The position numbers were made by a program, and so were the translations under genes. DNA of 64,000 bases from Rhabditophanes sp. KR3021. Taxonomy: Eukaryota > Nematoda > Chromadorea > Rhabditida > Alloionematidae. The stretch covers positions 4,526,001 to 4,590,000 of the forward strand of contig CAUJLY010000004.1 of the NCBI GenBank assembly GCA_963281155.1, in the 5' to 3' direction. Positions within the stretch are counted from its first letter, which is position 1. Every line of letters begins with the position of its first letter. Positions 47,601 through 57,740 of the stretch are shown in pieces. Under the pieces are notes generated by a model that worked only from the letters and a program-made list of their open reading frames with translations, did no database searches and was not told where the DNA came from.

Positions 47601-50535
47601 GAGTCCATTGTTTCATTATCGTATTTTCTAGCAACTACGGGTACTTCAACAGGCTTTGTTATTCTTGTACGACTTTGTTGGGGTGCTTTGGGAGTCATAG
47701 CAACCCCACTTCTCTTAATTCTCTCATCTAAATATCCTTTATCCTTATCCGGCAACTTTCCAGCTAATTTGTAGATATCTGCTCCAATTGATTTGTATGC
47801 GGAAACAAAGCAATTTAATGCACATGTTCTGACATTGTTATCACGATCAGAAATTGCAGCAGCGATTGCTTTAAATGAGGCTGTAAAAGTGGCAGGCACG
47901 GCAGAAATATCTTCATAAGAAGAATCTAAAAATTCAGAAATAATGGTCAAGCATTCTGCCTTCATTCTTGAATTCTTTGTTTTCAATGCATCAATTAAGA
48001 AAGGATAAACTTTTGCTGAAGATGTCAACTCGGCAACAACAAATACCAATTGCTTGACGGCATTTCTAATTGGTTCTTTAGTTTCTCCCGTTTTTAACAG
48101 AAGATACGGCATAAATGAGTTGAGTTCGATGTCTTTGAGTTGTTTATTCTCCTCAAGATAACATTCAATAATGAAGTTGCCAAGCTCGAGAGCCTTCAAC
48201 ATTACGGTTGGATTAGTTTCCAAGATTCGCAGCGTAATCCATTTAAGCAATAAGTCACTGTTGTTGATGATTGCTGTTTTGTTTGGAAGTGTCATCAATA
48301 CTTCAACACCTTTTAATTGCGCCTTAAAGTCTTTGTTATACAATTTTGAAAACAAATCAGGGGATGTAACATCTTTAAGAAGCATTTGAAGTTGCTGGAG
48401 ATGATCAGCTTGTGGAACCTCAAAGTTCCATCTAAGAATTTTCAATTTTGCTTCGTCATTAAACCTTGCATTTTTGTTTGAATTTTCCAAAAGATGCATT
48501 TCATCAGCTTTTGGCCCATCTTCTTCGTCAACAACTTTCTTTGAAGATATTTTCTTGGAACCACTCTTTTTTTCCTCTCCGCTATCATTATCTTGATCTG
48601 CTTTCCTACTTAAAGCAGTTTTTGGAAGAGGTTTCATCGGCTAAAATATGAATGGTAAACAATGATATATACCAATAAATATAAAACAAACAAATCATGA
48701 TATCAAGCAGACAAGTAATAATATCAAATACATACCTCACCATCTGACTCTTCTTCTGTGTCGGTAACAGCTTTTTTGGGTTTTACAACTTTTTTAAGTG
48801 GTACCTTTTTAGAAGCTATTTTTTTAGATTCAGGCTAAAATACGAACAAACACATTACAATAAAAAATCACATTACAATACAAAACTTACTACACTTTTG
48901 TGGACAGATTGGACCATAGACGAAACAGAAGGACCATTTTTTTCAATCATCTTTTCACACAACTCCTTAATTTTTGCCATCTTAACTTTGTCATTACTGA
49001 CATCCCCTAGCAAATTATTCATCGCCTTCTCACCAATAATTCGCATGATGGCACCGAGAGCTGCGCAGGCAGAATCTCTAGCTTCCGGATCGGCTTCAGC
49101 GGTGATTTTAACAAGACCTACTGAGACTTCCTTGACGAATTTCTTTGGTAATGTGGTAGCATTCATTGTTATAAAGACTCTTTGTAAGAGCAATGATGTT
49201 TGAGCTTTGATGTTCGGATTGGGCTTTGCCAATGCAGAGCAAATGTCTTCTTGGAGACTATCAATCGAAACACAATGAACCACAATTGAATCAATCAACT
49301 CAACAAGTGGATCTCTCAAAACTGCCTTCTTCTCCTTAAACTTATCAAAAATGCCTGCTGCAAGTGATGGAACGTAGATTCCAAATTTTTGACGCAACCC
49401 ATTTGCAAAGCTGTTTAAACATTTAACGGCAACGGAGGCGACATTAATATTAGCATCCTTTTCCAGTACTTTCTTCAAAATGGATACCATATCACCATAG
49501 TTACTCTTAGGACATAGTCTTGGATTGTCCATGCACAACTTCAACAAGCCATCAAGGGCATCTTTTCTTTCGGTCCATTTCTTTGATTCAATGTTTGTGT
49601 AAAAATCACTTGGTAATTTGGAAAGAACGTCATATGGTTCCATTAATGTGTATGGATCTACTTCGACCTCAACTTCTTCAATCTCCTCTTCTTCTGATTC
49701 TTCGTCATCTTCACTTTCAGAGGCCACAGCTTTCTTTTTCTTACTAGCAGCTTTCTTGGGTTTTGGTGGAGGGGCCTCAGCTGCAACGATATCGCTAATC
49801 TCAGTCTTATATTCTTGAATTCTACCCCATTTAATTTGATCATTTGGTAATTCACCAACTAATTTGGCAATGTCTTTTTCCCCAATTACAAACATAATAC
49901 ATCCTAAGCATTTCATAGATGCGTCACGAACTTCCCCATCTGAATCTCCGCAGTGTTTGACTAAAACAGTAGAGACAGCTTTAATGAGCTTTTTAGGTGC
50001 AGTCGCGGCTTTAAATCTCTTCAAATATCTTGATAAAAACAAGTCGATTTGTGTCTTTTGAGCAGGATTTGGTTTTTCCATTGCTGCGACAATATCTTCC
50101 GTTATTTGCTCAAGAGGTGAATGAATACCAATTAAATCAATAGCCTCAACGAGTACATCTTTCAGAATTGCTTTCTTTTCCTTGAACTTTTCAAAGATTA
50201 CAGGGATAAATGGAGTCCCATAATCTTTAAATTTGGGACCTAATCCCTTTGCTAATAATGATAAAAGCTTCCCGGCTTCTGCTACAACATTGATATTAGC
50301 ATCTTTGGCCAAAATCTAAATTAAATGCATTATCATTGTTGACCAAATTGAAACATACCAATTTAATTGTATCACACAAATTATGATAAGAAGCCTTGGG
50401 ACATAATTCATCATATTTACTTGCCATTGTTATCAAGCCGGATAGTGCCTCCTTACGCTCCAACCATTTTTTGGAAATAATCTGTTCCTCAAAATCGGAT
50501 GGTATTTTAGCAATTAAATCAAATTGGTCATCCAT
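44650..50535 (-). CDS. XMAP215/CKAP5 microtubule polymerase (ZYG-9-like)
   Basis: Exons 50535-50359, 50315-48891, 48834-48736, 48640-46138 and 44807-44650 join in frame to 1453 residues; C. elegans ZYG-9 is similar in size. The protein adds tubulin at microtubule plus ends and spindle poles. Three TOG arrays of HEAT repeats are visible: TOG1 from residue 1 (SKKWLERKEALSGLI), TOG2 from about 275 (SKKWTERKDALDGLLKL) and TOG3 from about 610. Charged linkers separate them (KPKKAASKKKKAV, SEDDEESEEEEIEEVEVEV). The last exon (SVDRMALQEQLKAIRKP) resembles the C-terminal helix of the family. The exon before it must be spliced at CCACCAG/gttggg: reading on instead runs into the inserted element and a false stop at 46109. 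An acceptor (tcattttag) lies 6 bases before the ATG. Confidence 0.94.
44808..46137 (+). mobile_element. GIY-YIG intron element, copy D (last XMAP215 intron)
   Basis: The 1330-base intron is one element, with its gene on the plus strand, antisense to XMAP215. Exon 1 starts at 45044 (MKRENNGTDGCEEPKKKP, then STTIRRTNVADG/gtaagt). A 46-base intron leads to IRVYGVPVSKYNEAFFDTSY and NEFIGKRFW. A second intron ends tatcctcttag (near 45353), and a third exon has YAARDAKQAPKYVGVYAPGG. Then follow EEKGSVGIIYSTKKF, AIECML and, in shifted frames, SRPELTN. A C-terminal GIY-YIG-like part contains AVYIVGLSLNESLALAYSI and ENIDSSGQSN. It is the best preserved at its N-terminus. In host sense it starts gttgggatatttcc, carries ctaattttattttcatttag followed by gtaataattt, and ends aattccactccag. 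Confidence 0.8.
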
Positions 50536-51413
50536 CTTTCACTAAAATGAACATTGGTTAAACAAATAGTACATCGATTTTATTAAAAGAAAGTTTAAAT
50601 AATAGGCGGACAAGTAAAAATAGGACGCGGCAATGTTGAGATAATGAAAGAGCCGAATGGAAGTCTATGAATAATATATTTAAGCTTTTATTGTGTAGTA
50701 TCGACAAAGTAAGAGCATAACATTTTCTACAAAAAGCTATGGTGTGAATGAATCACTATGTTTAGACAATGATTGGTCAAATAAATGATTTTCAAATTTG
50801 TTTACTTTAATTCTAGTTAAGATAAAAGTGTTGCAATTCGTTTACTATGCATAAATAACAAGCGTAATGGCGACAACATACTCACTAGACACAATAGATA
50901 TTTATACATACACAATATGTTTGCAAGTGATCCCAGGTCATGGTGACTAGTATAGTAATAGATTATTGGCGAGGAATAACTACTATATAGAGTTGTGCAA
51001 GTAATTATTTATCAATTCAACCGAGTAAATTTCACATTAATGAACATTCGAATAAGTAAAGTTTTTGAAAAGCAATAAATGTTTTAATTAAATATTCAAA
51101 ATAAATTAGCAAAACATTACAATTGGTTTTTCTAGTAATATACATCCTCATACACTGGATTCTACATAGTAACAACAAAAATTTGGTGATTTGCTTAGGA
51201 ACTGTAGTAAAATGTTGTATGTATATCTTCGGCAATTGTTAAAACGATATTAAGAACATAGTCTTATTTTTTGTCTCGGTTAAAAGACAAAATATAATAA
51301 GCAAGATGATCAAAAGAATGTTATTAATTAATTTCAAAAAGAAAAACTCATATTATTTAATCAAAAATAAAACAACAATATAGAAAAATGCGCGTATATA
51401 TCATTTGGTAAAA
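50536..51413. other. Intergenic, nothing recognisable
   Basis: About 880 AT-rich bases between the XMAP215 start and the end of the mucin-like gene. Only short frames occur. It should include the XMAP215 promoter. Confidence 0.5.
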
Positions 51414-52724
51414 TTAAATTCTAAAAAATGAGTCCCTTGTTATTTGGTTTTTAGTTTCATCAGACGAATGATTGAGTTTCATCAAATTAGATACTTTTTC
51501 ATGCTTCTGAACCTTTGAATCTTTCATAAACATTAAAAAGTTTTCATTATTTTTCCTGGGTAAATTCTTCTTCCCTAATTCGAGTACATTTAAAATCTTT
51601 TGTCTTCGAGCTGCCGATTCATTGTTGGAAAGAGTTTGATCGCAAACACTTTCCGCGCACTTATCACATGATACAGTGTGAACTCGTAAAAATATACCTT
51701 CTTTGTCAAGTGGAAAATATTCCATGTTATCTAAATCAAATTGGTTTCTCACATAATATGATTGTTTTTTCGTTGTCGAAAGAATTCCATCTGTATTCTT
51801 GGATCCCTTTAGAATGGCATATGTGTGGCATTTTTTTTTAATGCAAGCTGGGTAAAGAACTACCGATACAGTATTTGAATTAGGTGAATAACAAATATTA
51901 TTTATGCTGCAAATACATAAATTTTTGGGATGCTGACAGCGAACTGTTGTGATTGCATCAAATGACGAATCTATGTAACGCGAATTTGAAGCATTAAAGA
52001 ATGCTCCATACCCAGTTGAACAAACATCGCAAATTACTCCATTTTGAACGCCGTGAATAGTTCGCATGTCTTTGTCAGTAATTGTTTTTGAAAAATACAC
52101 ATGTGTTTGAGCGGACTTTTTGAAGCATTGTTTGCCTCCCTTGTATTTTTTATAATTATGGTTAAACGTTTTTCTTGCATGCTTCTTGGCTTTCAATAAT
52201 AAATAATCTCTGCTTTTTGAAGAAAGAGCAGCATTGCCACACACAATACCAGGATCTTCAACACATGACATATCTGTGCCATCACAAGTAGTGGCGGTAA
52301 CCTCTGTACAATCGACATCACAATTTATTTCGGGTTCTGAAACACAATCAAGGTCGGATGGGTCACACGTGACTGCATCACTTGGCAAGCATTCGCTTAA
52401 TGATACGCACGGAGGTTCTCCAGGACCACCGCAAGGGCAGTCGGGTGCCGTAGGATCACATAACGTAGTTGTTTCTACAGGCGTGGCAGTTGTCAAAGTA
52501 GTGGCTACTGAACTTGTTATGTAAACTGATGTAGGGGTTTCACTGCCTGTAATTGTTGTTTCAATATTGGATGTTGTAGTTTCTGTATTAATTGTAGTAG
52601 TTGAGAGTGTTGTTGTAGCACCTGTCTGGCCACTTGGTGTTGTTTGTCCAGAATTAGCTCGTATGCATGTATCAACATGGAAAGGCATTAGTAAAAATAC
52701 AAAAAAGAAGACTTTTGAAACCAT
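51414..52724 (-). CDS. Secreted mucin-like Thr-rich, Cys-rich protein
   Basis: A single-exon frame of 436 residues. A signal peptide (MVSKVFFFVFLLMPFHVDTC) is followed by a Thr/Ser-rich stalk (residues about 25-85) that is a likely O-glycosylation zone. Next comes a short Cys-rich block with CPCGGPGEPPC and three repeats of the form CDPSDLDCVSEPEINC and CDGTDMSCVEDPGIVC. A larger Cys-containing region follows (ICDVCSTGYGAFF, CQHPKNLCICSINNICY, CDKCAESVCDQ), which is probably a folded extracellular domain. The tail is polar, with no anchor. I do not recognise the family. It is probably a surface-coat or matrix protein. Confidence 0.65.
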   Translation of the reverse strand: MVSKVFFFVFLLMPFHVDTCIRANSGQTTPSGQTGATTTLSTTTINTETTTSNIETTITGSETPTSVYITSSVATTLTTATPVETTTLCDPTAPDCPCGGPGEPPCVSLSECLPSDAVTCDPSDLDCVSEPEINCDVDCTEVTATTCDGTDMSCVEDPGIVCGNAALSSKSRDYLLLKAKKHARKTFNHNYKKYKGGKQCFKKSAQTHVYFSKTITDKDMRTIHGVQNGVICDVCSTGYGAFFNASNSRYIDSSFDAITTVRCQHPKNLCICSINNICYSPNSNTVSVVLYPACIKKKCHTYAILKGSKNTDGILSTTKKQSYYVRNQFDLDNMEYFPLDKEGIFLRVHTVSCDKCAESVCDQTLSNNESAARRQKILNVLELGKKNLPRKNNENFLMFMKDSKVQKHEKVSNLMKLNHSSDETKNQITRDSFFRI

Positions 52725-53038
52725 ATAAAGAATTGTGAATATAATAAAATCAGTCTTCTCTTTCTTTTATACTCAATTTAAATTTTAAAAACGAGTGTAT
52801 TTATCCAAATTTGGTAAGTGAAATTTAAGCTAATCCACTTACTAACCTATATTCATTCTTTTTATTTTGCACAATAATTAAAATGGTTAATTGAATACAA
52901 TTATATGTTTAATTATATCCTTGTCTGACATTTTAAAGTCAAAGAAACGTAATGATTATGAACAGCTTAATTATTGGGGTCAAATAATAGAAAGTCAAAT
53001 TAAAGAATTTTATTTCAAAATAAATGTCAAATGTTATA
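52725..53038. other. Intergenic, short
   Basis: About 310 AT-rich bases between two minus-strand genes, with no coding signal that I can support. Confidence 0.45.
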
Positions 53039-56008
53039 TCACATTATATTGCAAACTTTGGATTGTGAGCAAATCCCTCCTGTTGAAAGACCAGAATAAG
53101 CGCTAGTGTTATTATTAAGTTTATACTTCCAATTATCTTTGATTGACTTCAATTTTTCAGATGCAGATGCTAATGAAGCTAAATTTTTTCCTCTCATTGC
53201 ATTGATTACTGTTTTTTGTCTTTTAATATTTATTTCTGCCGTTAACCAGGACTTCATATCTGTCACTGAATTCAATTTATCGTAACCATCTCCGGTAAGA
53301 ATTACTGAATCATCTCCCACAACTCGGTAGATGCTTTTCTTTGTATTTTTTTCCAAATAATAGGTTGCCAGTTGATTTTTTGTACCAACGTTGACATATC
53401 CATTTACTGTGTAGTCAAATTCGTCTGAAACACCTTTGACAGCAGCTAATTTAGTTGATGCGCTAACTAAGATTCTGCCTGGCACAGCGATTCCGCATAA
53501 TCTTCTGGCAATACAAACTGATTCTCCAAACACTCCATACCTTAATTTGGAACTCCCAACTATTCCAACTTTAATATCGCCTGAGTGAATGCCAATTTTA
53601 AGTAAAATAGGAATATTTAATTTAGGAACTAATATTCGTTTTGCTTCATACATTAAACCTAAAGCTAAATTCGAAATATGAGATCCATGCTCACGTTGAG
53701 GTGTTGGGGCACTAAATATTTTTTAAATTAAATGACTATGTGGGGTGAACTTACCCACAAATAATAAAATAGGAATCCATGCATGAAAGAATTTTGTAGC
53801 AATTGCATTTGATAATAAGCGCTTCATAGACACCGAAAATATTGCCAACCAACGATATTAATTGACTGGGATCACATTGTGAATTTATTATCGAAAAATA
53901 AGCAATTTCACAAAAAAGCTGCGAAACTTCTTTGAATTCCTCTATAAAAAATTAAAGACAAGAATAAAAATGATGTGTGTTGGAACTTGCCTGGTTCAAT
54001 TCTCTCCTGATTTTTTAGAGATGTTGCTACACATAGCGGAATTGAGTCATACATTAAATGCTCTGCCATTTCTTTTCGTTGTGTTAATTCATTGGCCATT
54101 GTCTTTAAATTTTCATTCGTAACTTCCAGACGATTATTAAGTAATTGTTGGCAAGCTCTACTTTGGTTAAGCAAGATGACAGATCTTACATTGTCATGAA
54201 GAGCGTAGTCATTCAAATAGACCTCATTGTCAATCAACTCATGAATAGTTTCAAAATGGATTGAATTTAAAAAGAGAATATTATCGCCTCCTTGCAACAA
54301 CATCATCTGCCCTTTCAGATATATATTTTTGGAAGTTCTGTTACTTTTCTCATGACGTTGAAGTGTTTTTTTTATACTAACTACAAAAGCGGTGTTCATG
54401 TGACTTATAATTGACTTAAAAGACAGCTGTGTATTGGGTTTGACAATTTGTATTATGTCATTAATTTTGGTAGGCTGCGTAGTTATATTTAATTCTTTTG
54501 AAATAAAAGAACCGCAATGTTCTGGAATAATTTATTATTAAATGACTTAATTTTTAAAATAACCTATTAGCATATGCCTATTGAAGCAAAGATGGGTCGG
54601 AAACATCTGAATGAAATCAGATAAATTTAAAATTGGATGTTCAGGCGGGGATTGGTGCTTCGGGGCTATTTGAGCTATTGACAAACTCTTCCCCCTCTCT
54701 ACCGTTTGTATGGTGAAAGTGCAATGATGTAAAATTTGGCTAGAGCCTATTTTTTCCTGTATTTTATTATTCAGTTGAACATGGACATCGACGTTGAATA
54801 ATATCTTTGATGCACGACAAATAATCCCCTTCACTAGAAACTCTAAATTTGGACGACAGGAGTAATAGTGCATCAGAAGACTTCCATCCTTCGTTTGTTC
54901 ACAATAAAAGGAAGGGCTTTTAACTATTTTATTTTGAAATCCAATTGAATTTATGAACATATGAAGACTCGTCACAGCATTGAGGAACCCCATAACATCA
55001 TAGGCGATAGATTTTAACAGTGTTTGCCATCCATTTTCCCAAACGAAGTCTATATATGGGTTCTATGATTTCTCGAACAATGATCACTCGAAATTAGTCA
55101 ACTCAAAAACATAGCTTAAAAAGACAACTCAACAATAAAAATAAATTTTATCGGAGGAGAAAAATGAAATACAGTAAAATCCCTCTATTAGGGACACCCG
55201 GGAACGAGCTTTTGTCTCTAATAGACAGGTGTCCCTGAAAGGCAATTAACACTTAAGCTAACCAAAAAGTAAAAAATCTCCGTTCTTTATAGAAAGATAT
55301 GTCCCTAAAAGTGTATGTATCTAATTGAGGGATTCGACTGTAGTCAACTTTCATTTATAAGGACAAAGAATATCGCTAAGACATTTTACTATAAAACCTA
55401 CGAGAATGACCTATTTAATTGTTTGAAAATCTACTATGCTTATCAGATATTTCATATATGTACTTACTTAGCAAAATAGTATGGAGACTGGGCATTTAAA
55501 AAAGATAAATTTTTGTTGGAGAGGGAGTTATCTAGTTAATAATGTATAAAGTTACATAACCTAATTGTAACGTAACATATAATATTTATATTTAATTTCG
55601 AGCCTTCCTTTTTGAGTTGCTTGATTTAAAAAACTACAGCAAATGGTTAAAAATTCTAAGTTTAAAAAAAATCCAAGTTTACTAATTTCAAGTTGACTTA
55701 TTCCGAGTTTCCATTTCGAATTTGCATAATATTACCCATGAAATGTTCTCCTAATCAATTGGTAATAAATAATATAATGTAGGAATATTAGCAAAAATAC
55801 CTAAAGATTCAAGCATCTCATTGCAAGATGTACCCATTTCATAGGCAGTTGTTTCGATGAATTTCATTGTATCTGAATCAGGATAATCCGTTGTTTTTTC
55901 AAAAAAACCCTCTGTCAGACTAAGCTCAAGCTCAATCTTTAACCACATTTTTTTACCGCATCTTTCTCTAATAAGATCTCGCAACACAATATGAACGTGT
56001 CCCAACAT
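53039..56008 (-). CDS. Soluble guanylate cyclase with eroded catalytic domain
   Basis: Exons 56008-55801, 55049-54564, 54521-53991, 53941-53755 and 53711-53039 join in frame to 694 residues. The order is HNOB heme domain, HNOBA, coiled coil and class III cyclase domain. The start (MLGHVHIVLRDLIRERCG) is typical of sGC beta-type subunits. The proximal His lies in AVTSLHMFIN, and the YxSxR heme-propionate motif is present (MHYYSCR). In the cyclase domain SDIVGFT is replaced by CEIAYFS, GDAYM by MDSYFI, and the usual VN..SR segment reads SVCIARR, so the first metal Asp is Glu and the transition-state Asn is Cys. Intron 3 uses a GC donor (CCAG/gcaagt). Intron 1 contains a MITE. An acceptor (atcttttag) lies 14 bases before the ATG. 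It probably senses oxygen or NO, but the catalytic output is doubtful. Confidence 0.85.
55170..55342. mobile_element. MITE with terminal inverted repeats (pogo/Tigger-like)
   Basis: Inside sGC intron 1 a 169-base element starts cagtaaaatccctctatta and ends taattgagggattcgactg, which are inverted repeats of each other with few mismatches. It is bordered by TA on both sides. The ends (CAGT..AATCCCTC) resemble those of pogo/Tigger-type Tc1-mariner transposons, whose insertions duplicate TA. It has no coding capacity. Internal agggacac and gtgtccct also pair. Confidence 0.75.
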
Positions 56009-56518
56009 CTCAAATAGCTTCTAAAAGATTAATATAGTACAACTTACCGTGTAACTATAAGAGTAAATAGCAAATAACTTTAAAAATTTCTGTATTTTTC
56101 GACTTTAGGAGTGATATATTTAAACACGCACAATATAGTTTAAATATATCATGCAAACATTAAATTAATGACGATAACCTTTTTAGCATGAATATTATGG
56201 TGATTATTATGTACTGTTGCAATAGGTGGGCAATATTTATTATTTATGCCAACTTTCTCTGTTCGCATGACGATATAACTTTTATAAGTATCAGAAATAT
56301 AAGATATAGATATTTGGAGATTTAAATATTTTTATTTCAATTTTCTTGTTTGTAAATATTTTTATTTATTGCGAAGAATACATTTAATACGTTTTATGTC
56401 CTATTCAAATTTGTTCTATGATATCCCGACAAAGTCGTATTTGGTACAAAGAGTCTTTTAGAATACAAACTACTTATTTAATCTATTGCATTTATTTTAG
56501 TCTATCTCTGTTAAACAA
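56009..56518. other. Divergent promoter region, sGC and PRPF18
   Basis: These 510 bases separate two divergent genes. A candidate trans-splice acceptor lies at each end. I can see no further motif. Confidence 0.45.
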
Positions 56519-57525
56519 ATGGACTTTCTAAAGGAGGAAATAGAAAGAAAAAGAAAGCAGGTGGATGAATTAACAGCTGGCGTAAGTTTTCCATTGATTT
56601 TATTGCTAATAGATTCACTATTTAGACGAAGAAAAAATATTTCGTAAGACGTGATCTAACCAAAGCAAATCTTCCCGCTGAAGTGAACGAAATAGAAGAA
56701 CAAATTGATGGAAAAGATAACATAGTTGAATTACCGAAAGAGGAGATATACAAAAGATTGCGTATTTTCAAAGTGCCAGTTGCATTGTTTGGTGAAACCT
56801 TAACAGATCAAAGCAAACGATTAAAAGATCTAGAAAAGGACCTATTGACTAAAAGTCATGTCATACAAAAAGAATATGATTTAGCTGTAAAAGGAATCAT
56901 TAAAATTGGGCAGTACGAAGATATGGCAGCACTCGAAGAAGCAAATAAATATGATATTGTTTATAAAGATGGGGCAAACTTGAAATGGGAGGACATTTGT
57001 AAGGATGCCAAAGAATTAGGAGTTGGTGAGGATACTGATAGGAATTGCAAAATTGTTGGTGACTTTATCAAGTATATGCTGTATAGATGGGCAAGTGAAC
57101 TGAATAATAGAACTGCACAAGAAAAACTTACTTTTGAGGGAAAACACGAAGCTAGCAGACACAAAGAAACAGTATTACATATTAAAAGCTTAATAAGGGA
57201 TTTAGATACAAAACGGATAAAAAATGATATTAAATGTCATTTGTCTGTTATCACCCGATTTGCCATTGTTGACAAGGATTATATCCAAGCCAATGCTGCT
57301 TATATGGAGATGGCAATCGGCAATGCTCCATGGCCAGTGGGAATTACCAGGAGTGGAATTCACCAGCGTCCTGCTTCGAGTCGTATGTATGTCAAGAACA
57401 TAGCTCATGTTCTAAATGATGAAAATCAACGAAAATACATTCAAGCCTTTAAACGACTAATCTCATTATGCCAGAGTTATTTTCCTACTGATCCCAGTAA
57501 AATGATCAATTATGTTAGAGAATAA
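56519..57525 (+). CDS. Pre-mRNA splicing factor 18 (PRPF18)
   Basis: Exons 56519-56581 and 56626-57525 join in frame to 320 residues, against 342 in human. Prp18 acts with Slu7 in 3' splice-site selection during the second step of splicing. The N-terminus is coiled (MDFLKEEIERKRKQVDELTA). IYKRLRIFKVPVALFGET matches the Prp18 N-terminal motif. The C-terminal helical domain has the invariant loop AYMEMAIGNAPWPVGITRSG followed by NIAHVLNDENQRKYIQAFKR and FPTDPSKM. An acceptor (tttattttag) lies 18 bases before the ATG. Confidence 0.95.
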
Positions 57526-57649
57526 TTTTTTGTAATTAATAAAAAAGTTACCCAATTATGTACATTAAGATATTTTCGTATTAAATATAACAAGATTCTT
57601 TGCTAATTTAAGCTAGAATTTGGTATTAATATTAGCAAAATTCTTTATT

Positions 57650-57740
57650 AATTTAGACGATATTTACGTAACATATTTTAATTTGTTGCTTTTATTAATT
57701 TAGACAATACTTTTTTTATTAATTTAAACGATATTTTTTA
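57650..57740. repeat. Short repeats at the 3' end of the FN3 gene
   Basis: The sequence ttattaatttagacgatatt recurs three times with changes, overlapping the last codons and 3' UTR of the FN3 receptor gene. Confidence 0.5.

Noticed and set aside
49520..49858. Overlapping Ser/Lys-rich frames within XMAP215
   Set aside because: These are shadows of the charged TOG linker (acidic and lysine runs) in other frames.
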